From Gimesia sp. (GTDB lineage: Bacteria; Planctomycetota; Planctomycetia; Planctomycetales; Planctomycetaceae): 64,000 bases of DNA. The notes below the pieces were generated by a model, which had not been told where the DNA came from, searched no databases, and was given only the letters and a program-made list of their open reading frames with translations. The stretch lies in contig NZ_JAVJSQ010000007.1 of assembly GCF_040219335.1 (NCBI RefSeq), forward strand, positions 248,001 through 312,000, written 5' to 3'. The first letter of the stretch is position 1. Each line of letters opens with the position of its first letter. Position numbers and translations under genes: made by a program. Below, piece after piece: positions 1 through 8,768 of this stretch.

Positions 1-88
1 GCGACATGCTCAAGGCGAACATCACCAGGATCAGCGAAACTCCAGATCGCGGCGCGCACTTTGAGCGGTCATGGCAGCGCTGATGCAC
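1..88 (-). CDS. Prepilin-like protein, 5' fragment only (runs off window)
   Basis: Only the first ~29 codons are in the window, starting from a possible GTG at 88. The reading gives a Cys- and Arg-rich leader followed by SGVSLILVMFALSMS, which resembles the N-terminal hydrophobic helix of type IV pilin or type II pseudopilin subunits, with Gly as the likely prepilin peptidase site. Its position just downstream of two other prepilin genes on the same strand supports a GspK/PilX-like minor pseudopilin. The start codon is uncertain, and the rest of the gene lies to the left of the window. Confidence 0.5.
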   Translation of the reverse strand, partial: MHQRCHDRSKCAPRSGVSLILVMFALSMS

Positions 89-122
89 CGAGCCATGTTG
101 TCGCAGGCAGGCCTTCAGGAGT

Positions 123-1037
123 TTATGGTGTGTACGCATACAACCTCGAACTGGATCCAAAAAACGGTAATGCGGTTTCCGAGTTGATGTCGGTTAACGT
201 GTTCTGTTCTGCGGTCTCAAACTGGATTTCATAATTCACGGTCACCTGACGCAGTCCGCTGGTGGCACTCACGGTGCCCTGCGGCCAGGGAAGATTCATC
301 CAGGCACTCGTACCAGGAGTCGTAGCCTGCAGACTTGCATCATCGGGGGTACGGGTAATCGTGAAAATCAGATTCGACGCCGTTGGTCCCCACGGGCTTC
401 CCGAGAGCAGGTACTGACTGTTCTTCAGCCGCTTGCTCAGAAGCGCCTTCTCCGCCTGGCTGGATTGGATCGCTGTGCGAATCGTGTTGTCGAAAGCAGA
501 ACTGTTAAAGTCGATCTCCGCCGAAGAATCGGGCAACGCGATTTCGACAAACTGATGCGCGTCTGCGGGATCCGAAGTGTAAATCAAAATTTCGTTCATC
601 CGGGGCAGCCGGTTTAAGGTTCCATTCTGGCTGATTCCCCCGTTCCGTCCACCGGACCAGACCACCAGAATGTCCGGGACATCGATGTAATTCCAGGCGC
701 GGGTCACGACTGCCAACCCCACTTCGGGAGCCTGTCCATTTACCTGGTAAATGCCTGCCTGCGAGATCATCATCCGCATCCGGTCGAAGGATGCGTTGAT
801 TTCGGCCTGCGAATCTTCTATTCCCTGCGTGTGTCTCCAGGCGGATTGCGTGGCGGTGACGATTCCCGCGAGTGCCATGACCAGAATTGCCGAGATCGAC
901 ATGGCCATCAGCAGTTCCACAAGTGTAAAACCCCGCGCGCGTAAAGCAGTGCCCGCGCAGCAGCGAACACAGTCCGAATGGCGGCCACTCGCACGGCGTG
1001 TTTTTGTCTCGCGTTGATCAGGGTGAAAGTGGTACAT
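123..1037 (-). CDS. Prepilin-type N-terminal cleavage/methylation domain protein (GspJ/PilW-like)
   Basis: About 304 aa from an ATG at 1037. After a basic, Cys-containing leader of ~35 residues comes the canonical motif RGFTLVELLMAM followed by a ~20-residue hydrophobic helix. Prepilin peptidase would cut after the Gly and the Phe would be methylated. The rest has no motif I recognise but fits a minor pseudopilin of the GspJ/PilW type. The start overlaps the end of the upstream prepilin gene by 20 bases, so the two are probably translated together. A longer reading upstream from about 1082 is possible but would overlap more. Confidence 0.8.
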   Translation of the reverse strand: MYHFHPDQRETKTRRASGRHSDCVRCCAGTALRARGFTLVELLMAMSISAILVMALAGIVTATQSAWRHTQGIEDSQAEINASFDRMRMMISQAGIYQVNGQAPEVGLAVVTRAWNYIDVPDILVVWSGGRNGGISQNGTLNRLPRMNEILIYTSDPADAHQFVEIALPDSSAEIDFNSSAFDNTIRTAIQSSQAEKALLSKRLKNSQYLLSGSPWGPTASNLIFTITRTPDDASLQATTPGTSAWMNLPWPQGTVSATSGLRQVTVNYEIQFETAEQNTLTDINSETALPFFGSSSRLYAYTP

Positions 1038-1614
1038 AGCTGAAAATACGTGTGGTTTCCTTAATGGTCTGTTTGGGAGCACCGGCCTGCATCGCCAGTT
1101 TGATGGTGACGGTCACGCGACGATAATCGGTGTCGCTGGTTGTTACTTCCCATTCCGAACTGCTGTTCAGGCGAATTTTTTCCACGGTGACTTCGCGCGT
1201 GAGTCGCTGTAAAAAATCGCTGTCGGGTTTCAGCAGTGTGGGACGGGCAATCGGGTAGGCGCTGAGAACAGTCAGTGGTTCGTTACCCAGTGCATAACCG
1301 GTCTTATTCTCTGGCGGTGTGGAAGACCATTTATGATAGTCATCCAGATCATTGAATTGACTGCGGTTTCCGGTCGCGGTGGGACGGGAATCACTGGAAG
1401 TCGGGAATCGAACGGCGGACATCTCTTCCAGCAGTTGATCTGCCAGACCTGCGCCGATGTTGGAATTCAGGGCCGAATAACTGGCTCCCAGAGAAGCACC
1501 GATGGCTGAGAACAGAGCAGTACCGGCAATCACTGTGATGGTCACAGAGACTAACGATTCTACAAGTGTGATTCCGGTGCGGCGAGATCGCTGCAACCTG
1601 TTTCTGGTTGCCAT
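1018..1614 (-). CDS. Prepilin-type protein (GspI/PilV-like)
   Basis: 198 aa. A short basic leader ends in RRTG and is followed by ITLVESLVSVTITVIAG, a type IV prepilin cleavage and helix motif with the conserved Glu at +5 of the mature protein. The position ahead of a GspJ/PilW-like gene and a further pilin-like gene matches the order of minor pseudopilins in type II secretion or type IV pilus clusters. The body of the protein has no recognised domain. A structured RNA and terminator lie 120 bases upstream, so this gene probably needs its own promoter in 1615-1730. Confidence 0.8.
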   Translation of the reverse strand: MATRNRLQRSRRTGITLVESLVSVTITVIAGTALFSAIGASLGASYSALNSNIGAGLADQLLEEMSAVRFPTSSDSRPTATGNRSQFNDLDDYHKWSSTPPENKTGYALGNEPLTVLSAYPIARPTLLKPDSDFLQRLTREVTVEKIRLNSSSEWEVTTSDTDYRRVTVTIKLAMQAGAPKQTIKETTRIFSYVPLSP

Positions 1615-1730
1615 GACCTTTTTCCATAACAGTCCGCCTGAGGGTGCCGATCGAATTTGCCGTTCGTTCTTTCACAAAGCAGCAAAAGCAACCTGGATAT
1701 CCAGCACCATCCAGACAGATGGTTTAAGAT

Positions 1731-1780
1731 AAAAAGCGCGGCAAGGTCCCCTCAAAGCTCCCAGCTTTCCTTGCCGCGCT
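1731..1780 (-). terminator. Rho-independent terminator
   Basis: Perfect 12-bp arms (1735-1746 and 1769-1780) enclose a nested hairpin. On the minus strand the stem is followed directly by TTTTT. It lies ~280 bases beyond the end of the HEAT lipoprotein gene and 120 bases ahead of the prepilin gene. Confidence 0.8.
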
Positions 1781-1857
1781 GTAGATCCTCGCTTCGATGA
1801 AGAAGCGGAGGAAAATGATGTTCGCATGTTGGCGAGAGGATTGTTGACCCCTCTCTG
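1731..1857 (-). ncRNA. Candidate small structured RNA (~125 nt)
   Basis: On the minus strand, three stem-loops follow one another: 1834-1855 (6-bp stem), 1787-1811 (9-bp stem with one bulged base) and the 12-bp terminator stem 1735-1780 with a nested hairpin (1754-1768), ending in a run of five T. A promoter-like pair (TTGACT, 16-bp spacer, TACTTT) sits at 1864-1891 and would start transcription near 1857. There is no convincing reading frame. It does not match the tmRNA, RNase P or SRP cores I know. It could instead be the long 3' end of the HEAT lipoprotein transcript. Confidence 0.45.
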
Positions 1858-1863
1858 CCAGTA

Positions 1864-1891
1864 AAAGTAGGTCAGCTTTCCCGGGAGTCAA
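1864..1891 (-). promoter_or_regulatory. Candidate promoter of the small RNA
   Basis: Minus-strand -35 TTGACT (1886-1891) and -10 TACTTT (1864-1869) are separated by 16 bp. Transcription from here would cover the three stem-loops and end at the terminator at 1731-1780. Confidence 0.4.
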
Positions 1892-2061
1892 ACAGAATTA
1901 AAAAAGATCTCTGAAAATCCTCAGCCTCGAGGCAGTTCCCGGGAAGATCCCCGCTTATTGAGGTGTTACAACTGCGGGAACCGCTACAACCGGCGCGCGA
2001 GACAGGCCGGGAGCGTTGTCGAAAGCTTAATAGTCAGTAGAAAGAGTGGCTGCCGCTGCGC

Positions 2062-2889
2062 TTATTTCTGCGCCTGTTCGATCTGATCTTTAGAAGCCAC
2101 TGCTGCTTCACGGAGATCGTCGCTGGTATTCTGATTATCGATCAGCGATTGAAGTTCGGTCAGCGAGGCTTTAGCCGGCTGCCCCATCTGACCCAGAACT
2201 TTGATGGCCGCCAGCTGGACGTCGCTGTTCTCATCATTCAAAGCCGCCTGGATGGCCTCTACCTGCGCGGTGGAATGTTCTTCCAGATTTCCCAGCGAAT
2301 AGACGGCCGTCAGTCGCGTATTGGGATCACTGTGCCGGGTCAGCTCGATCAGAACCGGAATTGCCTTGTCGCGGTGTTTGGGAAAATGCGTCAGGGTTGA
2401 AGCAGCATTGACCTGCGTGAAGGGGGATTCATCCGACAGAACTTCCACCAGAGCGGGGGCCGCTGCTTCCGCGTCAGGTCCCAGGCTTGCCAGATACATG
2501 CTGGCCAGTTCGCGTGCACCCGGATCGGTGTGGGAAAGCCCTTCGGTCAGTGTGGGAACGGCCGTCTTACCGAAGGCGGCCAGTTTTTTGTCGGCGGCCT
2601 GCCATTCATCGGGATCGGGTTCAGTACGGATCGCGAGCAACTTTTCGAAAGCCTCTTTGACTTCAGCCTGAGGATCGACGGGTTCACCGACACTGACGGT
2701 CTTCGATTCTGCTAGAGCCGGTTCTGGCGCAGCTTCAGCGGTGTTTTCTGATTCCTCGCTGACAGCTGCTTGAGCCGTCTCAGCTTTCGAGGAGGCATCA
2801 CCACTACTACAGCCCTGCAATCCAGGCAGGCACCACAGACATCCAATACTCAGTACAACGAAAAACGGTCGCATGTTCCGGGAGTCCAT
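2062..2889 (-). CDS. HEAT-repeat lipoprotein
   Basis: 275 aa. A signal peptide ends in the lipobox LQGC (Cys ~27), so the protein should be lipid-anchored. A Glu/Ala-rich linker (~30-75) is followed by about five HEAT-like helical repeats with the recurring pattern A-x-x-L...D-x-x-x-x-V-x-x-A-A. Such repeats usually mediate protein-protein contact; no catalytic motif is visible. A second ATG at 2874 would give a shorter signal peptide. The gene stands alone, divergent from the isoaspartyl methyltransferase gene. Confidence 0.8.
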   Translation of the reverse strand: MDSRNMRPFFVVLSIGCLWCLPGLQGCSSGDASSKAETAQAAVSEESENTAEAAPEPALAESKTVSVGEPVDPQAEVKEAFEKLLAIRTEPDPDEWQAADKKLAAFGKTAVPTLTEGLSHTDPGARELASMYLASLGPDAEAAAPALVEVLSDESPFTQVNAASTLTHFPKHRDKAIPVLIELTRHSDPNTRLTAVYSLGNLEEHSTAQVEAIQAALNDENSDVQLAAIKVLGQMGQPAKASLTELQSLIDNQNTSDDLREAAVASKDQIEQAQK

Positions 2890-3106
2890 TCACTTAAGAA
2901 TCCTGAAAAGTTTATCACACTGCCGGATGATAGCGGATTCTGTTGATTGTGTGGATAGAAATCAGAAAATCATAAACCAATCTGTCCAATCCTGCTTTGA
3001 AATCAAAAATCGCCATTAACGTGAAATACCCCAAACTGCTATAATTTCATCACTATCATACAAATAAACACCATTTAAACCTCTCCGCTGACCAGAGGAA
3101 GATTTC

Positions 3107-4330
3107 ATGCAGCGATTGAATAAAAATGTGCTCAGTCTGCTTTTCCTGACCGCTCTGCTGGGGCTCTGCCAGCCCGCGTTTTCGCAAAACAACGAATATT
3201 TCCGCAACCAGCGTAACGAGATGGTCACGCGTTACATTGAAGGCGAAGGCATCAAAAACCAGCGCGTGCTCTCATCCATGCGTCAAGTGCCCCGCCACGA
3301 GTTTGTCAGTTCGAACCTCAAACATCTGGCCTACCAGGATCTGGCGCTCCCCATCGGCTACAAACAGACGATTTCCCCCCCTTATATCGTCGCCTACATG
3401 ACCGAAACCATCGATCCTCAGCCGACCGACAAGGTACTCGAAATTGGTACCGGGAGCGGATTCCAGGCAGCAGTCCTCGCCGGACTGGTCAAGGATGTCT
3501 ACACGATTGAAATCGTCGAGGGTCTCGGCAAGAAGGCGGCGGTCCGACTCAAACAACTCGGTTACGACAACGTACACACTCGGATTGGCGATGGTTATCT
3601 CGGCTGGCCGGAAGAGGCACCTTTCGACAAGATCATCGTGACCTGCTCGCCGGAAAAGGTTCCCCAGCCGCTGATCGATCAGCTTAAAGAGGGGGGCACA
3701 CTGCTGATTCCCCTCGGTGAACGGTATCAGCAGGTGTTTCATCTGTTCCAGAAAGAAAAGGGACAGCTCAAACACAAACGCCTGATTCCCACCTTGTTCG
3801 TCCCTATGACGGGACGCTCGGAAGACAATCGGGAAGTCAAACCGGATCCCCTGCATCCGGAAATCGTCAACGGCACGTTTGAAGTTGATGCCAACCAGGA
3901 TCAGAAAGTCGATAACTGGCACTATCAGCGCCGCGTCTCACGCATGACGGATGAGGCACCCGAAGGCAAATCCTATCTGCAGTTTGAAAATGACGTCCGC
4001 GATCAGCTCTCTCAGATTCTGCAGGGGATGGCGATCGACGGCTCCAAAATCAAGAGTCTCGAAATCAGCATGCAGGTCGGCTATCTGAATACGGCACAGG
4101 GAACCAAGGCTTATCAGAAGCCCGGACTGATCATTCATTTTTATGATAAGATCCGTCGCAATATCGGGCAGGCCTACCTCGGACCCTGGATTGGCAGCCG
4201 CGACTGGCACCAGGTGAAAAAGACCATCAACGTGCCACCCCAGGCTCGCGAAGCCGTGATTCAATTAGGTTTGAACGGAGGCACGGGAACACTCAAGGTC
4301 GACGATCTCAAAATAGAAAAGATCGACTGA
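3107..4330 (+). CDS. pcm: Secreted protein-L-isoaspartate O-methyltransferase with C-terminal domain
   Basis: 407 aa. Residues 1-27 are a signal peptide. Residues ~30-235 are a PIMT domain: the family motif VLEIGTGSGFQAA binds S-adenosylmethionine, and the preceding block around PIGYKQTISPPYIVAYMTE is characteristic. The enzyme methylates isoaspartyl residues in aged proteins for repair. Residues ~245-407 form an extra domain opening NGTFEVDANQDQKVDNW and ending in alternating beta-strand-like segments, resembling a carbohydrate-binding jelly roll. Typical cytoplasmic PIMTs are ~210 aa, so both the export signal and the added domain are unusual. An AGAGGAAG ribosome site precedes the ATG. Confidence 0.85.
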   Translation: MQRLNKNVLSLLFLTALLGLCQPAFSQNNEYFRNQRNEMVTRYIEGEGIKNQRVLSSMRQVPRHEFVSSNLKHLAYQDLALPIGYKQTISPPYIVAYMTETIDPQPTDKVLEIGTGSGFQAAVLAGLVKDVYTIEIVEGLGKKAAVRLKQLGYDNVHTRIGDGYLGWPEEAPFDKIIVTCSPEKVPQPLIDQLKEGGTLLIPLGERYQQVFHLFQKEKGQLKHKRLIPTLFVPMTGRSEDNREVKPDPLHPEIVNGTFEVDANQDQKVDNWHYQRRVSRMTDEAPEGKSYLQFENDVRDQLSQILQGMAIDGSKIKSLEISMQVGYLNTAQGTKAYQKPGLIIHFYDKIRRNIGQAYLGPWIGSRDWHQVKKTINVPPQAREAVIQLGLNGGTGTLKVDDLKIEKID

Positions 4331-4478
4331 AGCCGTCTTCACATTTCTGATTCCACCTGTTTTTTCCGCATCCGTCAAAATCCGCGCACATCAGCCGAGC
4401 TTCGTCGATTCGCCATCGTTCCGTTTAAAAACGGGCTGCACACCTTGGAAAACAGCGTCTGAGAATTAAAATGGAAAC

Positions 4479-4506
4479 AGGCGGGCATTTATTAGAGAAC
4501 CCGCCT
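4479..4506. terminator. Stem-loop between pcm and the YgfZ-like gene
   Basis: 7-bp arms AGGCGGG/CCCGCCT flank a 14-base loop about 150 bases after pcm. There is no T run on the plus strand, so it is either a weak terminator or an RNA-stabilising hairpin. Confidence 0.35.
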
Positions 4507-4623
4507 CAACCAATCAACGACGTACAACATAGACAATCCGAGTGTCAAGCAGCGCTGGTTTCCAAATGACAGAGATCATTTGGGGTGACAGCGCGCTACT
4601 CTCCATCACGATGGGATAATCAG

Positions 4624-5694
4624 ATGCCCTTAAATCATTTTCAGCTCGTCCAGGAAGCAGCAGGTGCTCATTTTCCCGATAAGGACCATGCGTATCCTTA
4701 CCCGGCACACTACGGAGATCCCCAACAGGAGTATCAGGCCGGACATGAGTCGGCGGTGCTCTTTGATTTAAGTGATCGCGAGCAGGTCGAACTCAAGGGG
4801 ACTGACTGCCAGAAGTTTCTGCATAATTTTTGCACGAATGATATCAAGAACCTGCCCGTCGACCAGGGTTGTGAAGCCTTTGTCACCAACGTACAGAGTC
4901 GCATCCTGGGGTACATCACGGTGTTTAACCAGGGGGATTCACTCTGGCTGGATCTCGCGCCCGGTCAAAGTGCGGCTCTCACCGAGCACCTGGATCGTTA
5001 CATTATTATGGAAAACGTCGAACAGATCGTCCGTTCGCCGGAATTCGGCTGTCTCTATCTGACCGGTCCCGAGGCAGGTCACATCCTGAGTAAACTTGAT
5101 ATTGCAGCACTCGCAGTGAATCAGCAGCAGCGGGTGACCGACAGTGAAGCCGAGCTCACCGTGCGCCGCGTCGACTGGTTCGGTCAGCCCGGGTATCTCT
5201 GTTGTCTGCTCCACGAAAAAATCGTCGCGTTCTGGCAGCAGCTGATTGAAGCCGGTGCAAAGCCCGCCGGTCAGGAAGCATTCGAAGCGCTGCGAATTGA
5301 AAGTTGCTTTCCTCTCTCTGGTATCGATCTGACCGATGAAAACCTGGCACAGGAAGCAGGGCGTACCAGTCAGGCCATCTCCTTCAAGAAAGGCTGCTAC
5401 CTGGGACAGGAACCGATCGCGCGCATCGATTCGCTGGGGCACGTCAACCAGGAACTGAGAATCATTGCCCTTGAGGGCGACGGGGTACCCGCTCCCGGAA
5501 CTCCGGTTATGGCGACAGTGAAAGACAATCAGAAAGAAGTCGGCAAGATCACTTCTGCCGCAAAATCTTACGGCAAGTATCCCGTCGTGGCTCTGGCGAT
5601 TGTTCGTAAAGAAGCTTATAAGCCGGGAACCAAAGTGGAAGTCGTCGTGGCAGAAAAGGCTCTGGAAGGTACGGTGCTCTGCTCGATGGAATAG
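4624..5694 (+). CDS. ygfZ: YgfZ/GcvT-family folate-binding protein
   Basis: 356 aa from the ATG at 4624; a longer in-frame reading from 4585 adds 13 residues that look unrelated. The protein has the aminomethyltransferase fold of GcvT and YgfZ. The YgfZ signature KGCYLGQE (~residues 258-265), with its conserved Cys, distinguishes it from glycine cleavage T protein. YgfZ proteins bind tetrahydrofolate and help assemble or repair iron-sulfur enzymes in the cytoplasm. The N-terminal half holds the DLSDREQVELKGTDCQKFLHN block shared with the family. There is no partner gene nearby. Confidence 0.85.
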   Translation: MPLNHFQLVQEAAGAHFPDKDHAYPYPAHYGDPQQEYQAGHESAVLFDLSDREQVELKGTDCQKFLHNFCTNDIKNLPVDQGCEAFVTNVQSRILGYITVFNQGDSLWLDLAPGQSAALTEHLDRYIIMENVEQIVRSPEFGCLYLTGPEAGHILSKLDIAALAVNQQQRVTDSEAELTVRRVDWFGQPGYLCCLLHEKIVAFWQQLIEAGAKPAGQEAFEALRIESCFPLSGIDLTDENLAQEAGRTSQAISFKKGCYLGQEPIARIDSLGHVNQELRIIALEGDGVPAPGTPVMATVKDNQKEVGKITSAAKSYGKYPVVALAIVRKEAYKPGTKVEVVVAEKALEGTVLCSME

Positions 5695-5754
5695 CCGTTC
5701 ATTCTCTCTGATTGCCCTGTTCCCGGCGCGGTATATTCACCGACAGTCGCTATA

Positions 5755-7122
5755 ATGAGTCAAAAAACGGTGAATTCATCCATGTCTCGTGAGACGCTCC
5801 AGCTTCGATTACTCAAAACCAACCTGGCATTCTTCGCACTACTGCTGCTGGGGACGACCTGGCAGCTCTGGACACCACAGACGCGGTTTCCCCAGATTCC
5901 ACTGTTCGAATGGGTTTCCGCACTCCCCGCAGGCATCGACTGGTTGACACTGACGATCATGCTGTCCACCGCGGGGTGTCTGTTGCTGTTTTCTGTCGTG
6001 CCCCTCTGTCTGCGCAAGCCGGCTCCGGAGCCCGGCGTGAACCGGCAGCGGATTTGTGGCCTGTTGTTTCTCCTCGCGTATGCGGTTTCAGTGCTCTTCG
6101 ATCAGCATCGCCTGCAACCCTGGACCTACCAGTTTGCACTGGGCCTGTTGCTGCTGACATCGCTCACCCCGTCTCGGGCAATTCGGTTGCTGCGCCTGTT
6201 CGTGATCAGTATCTACGTCTATTCGGCACTCTCCAAATGCGACGCCAGTTTTGTACAGACGCTGGGTCGTCAGCTCGCTGAAGGGCTCTTTTCGTCTATC
6301 AGAATCTCGACGGCCTTCTGGTCTCCGGAAACGCTGGGCTGGATAGCCGCGACGTTTCCCGTGGGAGAGCTGCTGGTCGCCGCCGGTCTGTTTTTCCGGC
6401 GTACCCGAAAGCCGGCGCTCGTCGCAGCCATCGGGATGCATGTCTGTCTGATGCTGGCGATCGGTCCCTGGGGTTTGAATCATTACCAGGGTGTGTTGAT
6501 CTGGAACGTCTATTTCATCATCCAGGATCTGCTGCTGTTCACGCGGAATCCGACCCTGGATCGTCCCCGCGCCGTCAAAGACGATGCACAGCTCCAGGCA
6601 GAGCGGCTGGCCCCCGCGCGCGTGCCGGGCATCGAACGCGTTCCCCTGCTGCTGGTCTGGCTCGCCATCATGGCGCCGCTGTTAGAACCGACCGGCTACT
6701 TTGATCACTGGCCCGCCTGGGGACTGTATGCCAGTCGTCATGATCGTGTGGTCCTGTTGATTGATGAGCAGGCCCGCGCAGAACTCCCTGCTGCCCTGCA
6801 GCCTTTTGTCGATCCGCCCCAGCCTTTGAGCACCTGGTGCCGGGTTCGGGTAGAACGCTGGTCGCTGGCGGAACTTGGTGCGCCCCTCTATCCGCAGGCT
6901 CGCTTTCAGTTAGGGGTCGCCATTGGAGTGGGGCGCATGCTGGACCAGCAGGCACCCGCAGCGGAGGAAACGCCACGCATTCGGATTCTGTTCGAAGGCG
7001 CAGCAGACCGCTGGACGGGCAAACGTAAAGTCAGTGAATACACAGGCTTAAAAGAGATCGACGCCCAGAGAGATCGTTTCTGGTTGAATACCCTGCCCCG
7101 CCCGGTCGCACAGGCGGACTGA
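5755..7122 (+). CDS. Multi-spanning membrane protein of unknown function (DoxX/HTTM-like)
   Basis: 455 aa. About eight hydrophobic helices lie between residues 20 and 320. The central part, with YVYSALSKCDASF and later FPVGELLVAAGLFF, resembles the DoxX/MauE/HTTM type of membrane protein, where a Lys in a helix and a following GELL segment are common. The C-terminal ~130 residues are soluble, with no recognised motif. An alternative start is the ATG at 5782. It lies 60 bases after the YgfZ-like gene and may share its transcript. No substrate can be named. Confidence 0.6.
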   Translation: MSQKTVNSSMSRETLQLRLLKTNLAFFALLLLGTTWQLWTPQTRFPQIPLFEWVSALPAGIDWLTLTIMLSTAGCLLLFSVVPLCLRKPAPEPGVNRQRICGLLFLLAYAVSVLFDQHRLQPWTYQFALGLLLLTSLTPSRAIRLLRLFVISIYVYSALSKCDASFVQTLGRQLAEGLFSSIRISTAFWSPETLGWIAATFPVGELLVAAGLFFRRTRKPALVAAIGMHVCLMLAIGPWGLNHYQGVLIWNVYFIIQDLLLFTRNPTLDRPRAVKDDAQLQAERLAPARVPGIERVPLLLVWLAIMAPLLEPTGYFDHWPAWGLYASRHDRVVLLIDEQARAELPAALQPFVDPPQPLSTWCRVRVERWSLAELGAPLYPQARFQLGVAIGVGRMLDQQAPAAEETPRIRILFEGAADRWTGKRKVSEYTGLKEIDAQRDRFWLNTLPRPVAQAD

Positions 7123-7276
7123 GAGAACCTTTTGCAAGAAACAGGGTCTATCCTGAGTGCCTCGGTTGCAATTCGGGCAAATTCAAAATACAACGGCGTT
7201 TCCTAAATTGAAAACCAGCTTGCATCAAGCTTAACACCAGATTCACTTGGACCATTTGAACATTTGAGGCGTAAAC

Positions 7277-8509
7277 ATGGCTTTGATTAACGATCACTAC
7301 CTGAAGCTCAAGGCGGGTTATCTCTTTCCAGAAATCGGACGTCGCGTCAATAAATTCTGCGAAGAAAACCCGGATGCAGCCGTGATCAAGCTGGGCATCG
7401 GCGATGTGACCGAACCCCTGCCCGCCGCCATTCGTGAAGCCATGCACAAAGCCGTCGACGAAATGGGTGACCCCACAACATTCCATGGCTACGGTCCCGA
7501 GCAGGGTTACGGCTTCCTGCGGGAAGCGATTGCCAAAAATGATTTTCACTCTCGGGGCATCGATGTCGCTGCAGATGAGATTTTCGTCTCCGACGGTTCC
7601 AAGTGTGACACGGGGAACATCCTCGACATCTTCGGTGCCGACAATAGGGTCGCGGTGACGGATCCCGTCTATCCCGTCTATGTCGATACCAACGTGATGA
7701 CCGGCCGCACCGGAGCCGCTGATGACAGCGGACGTTATGCAGGTCTGACCTATCTGCCCGTGACGGCAGAAAACGACTTCGTGGCAGAACTGCCCGAATC
7801 TCCCGTCGATCTGATCTACCTCTGCTATCCCAACAATCCGACCGGAACCGTCGCCACCCGCGAAACACTCAAGAAGTGGGTTGATTACGCCAAAGAAAAC
7901 GGCTCGATCATTCTGTTCGATGCTGCCTATGAAGCATTCATTACCGATCCGGAAATTCCGCACTCGATTTATGAAATCGAAGGCGCCCGGGATGTCGCGA
8001 TCGAATTCCGCAGCTTCAGTAAGAACGCCGGCTTCACTGGAACCCGTTGTGCGTTCACCGTCGTCCCGAAGTCATTGAAAGGGAAAACATCGACCGGAGA
8101 AACTGCCGATATTCATCCACTCTGGAACCGCCGTCATTGCACGAAATTCAACGGCGTTTCTTACATCATCCAGCGAGGTGCGGAAGCAGCTTACTCTGAT
8201 GCTGGTAAAGAGCAGATCCAGGGACTGATTTCCTTCTATCTCGAGAATGCACGTTTGTTACGTGAAGGTCTGGAAGCGGTAGGCATCTCGGTCTATGGTG
8301 GCGTCAACGCCCCTTATGTCTGGCTCAAGACCCCCGGCGATTCAACGAGCTGGGACTTTTTCGATGAACTGCTCCAGAAAGCACACCTCGTGGGAACGCC
8401 GGGCAGCGGCTTTGGTGCCTCCGGAGAAGGTTACTTCCGGTTAAGTGCTTTCAACAGCCGGGATAATATCAACGAAGCGGTGACCCGTTTCCAGAAAGTC
8501 GTGAGCTAG
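7277..8509 (+). CDS. dapL: LL-diaminopimelate aminotransferase
   Basis: 410 aa, the normal length for DapL. It converts tetrahydrodipicolinate to LL-2,6-diaminopimelate in one step of lysine and peptidoglycan precursor synthesis. This is a class I/II PLP aminotransferase: the PLP lysine is K249 in the motif [15 protein letters not shown], and the [13 protein letters not shown] block binds the cofactor. The opening [20 protein letters not shown] is typical of the DapL family. A DapL route is common in planctomycetes and chlamydiae. The gene stands alone with ~150 bases upstream. Confidence 0.93.
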   Translation: MALINDHYLKLKAGYLFPEIGRRVNKFCEENPDAAVIKLGIGDVTEPLPAAIREAMHKAVDEMGDPTTFHGYGPEQGYGFLREAIAKNDFHSRGIDVAADEIFVSDGSKCDTGNILDIFGADNRVAVTDPVYPVYVDTNVMTGRTGAADDSGRYAGLTYLPVTAENDFVAELPESPVDLIYLCYPNNPTGTVATRETLKKWVDYAKENGSIILFDAAYEAFITDPEIPHSIYEIEGARDVAIEFRSFSKNAGFTGTRCAFTVVPKSLKGKTSTGETADIHPLWNRRHCTKFNGVSYIIQRGAEAAYSDAGKEQIQGLISFYLENARLLREGLEAVGISVYGGVNAPYVWLKTPGDSTSWDFFDELLQKAHLVGTPGSGFGASGEGYFRLSAFNSRDNINEAVTRFQKVVS

Positions 8510-8579
8510 ACTCCTGGATTGATTTGAACGGAGAAGTACGAGAGAAACCCCTGTTTTTCAGGTCGAGGATGCTTTATTG

Positions 8580-8609
8580 TAGACACTTCCGGGGCGCCTC
8601 TCCTATAAT
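8580..8609 (+). promoter_or_regulatory. Candidate promoter for the FKBP gene
   Basis: -35 TAGACA (8580-8585), 18-bp spacer and perfect -10 TATAAT (8604-8609). It would give a leader of ~150 bases containing the small hairpin CCTCTCTGCGAGAGG just downstream. Confidence 0.5.
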
Positions 8610-8768
8610 TGAGAATCTGTTTTCGTCCAAGTTCCTCTCTGCGAGAGGACACCATGCAATACACCCCTGCTAATTCCGGGCGCATTTCGCGAGTGTCCGG
8701 AATCTCGCCGACCCGTATGGTCTCTCCTGTAAATCTTCGTTTTCACTATTCACCGAAAGGTTTTACTC

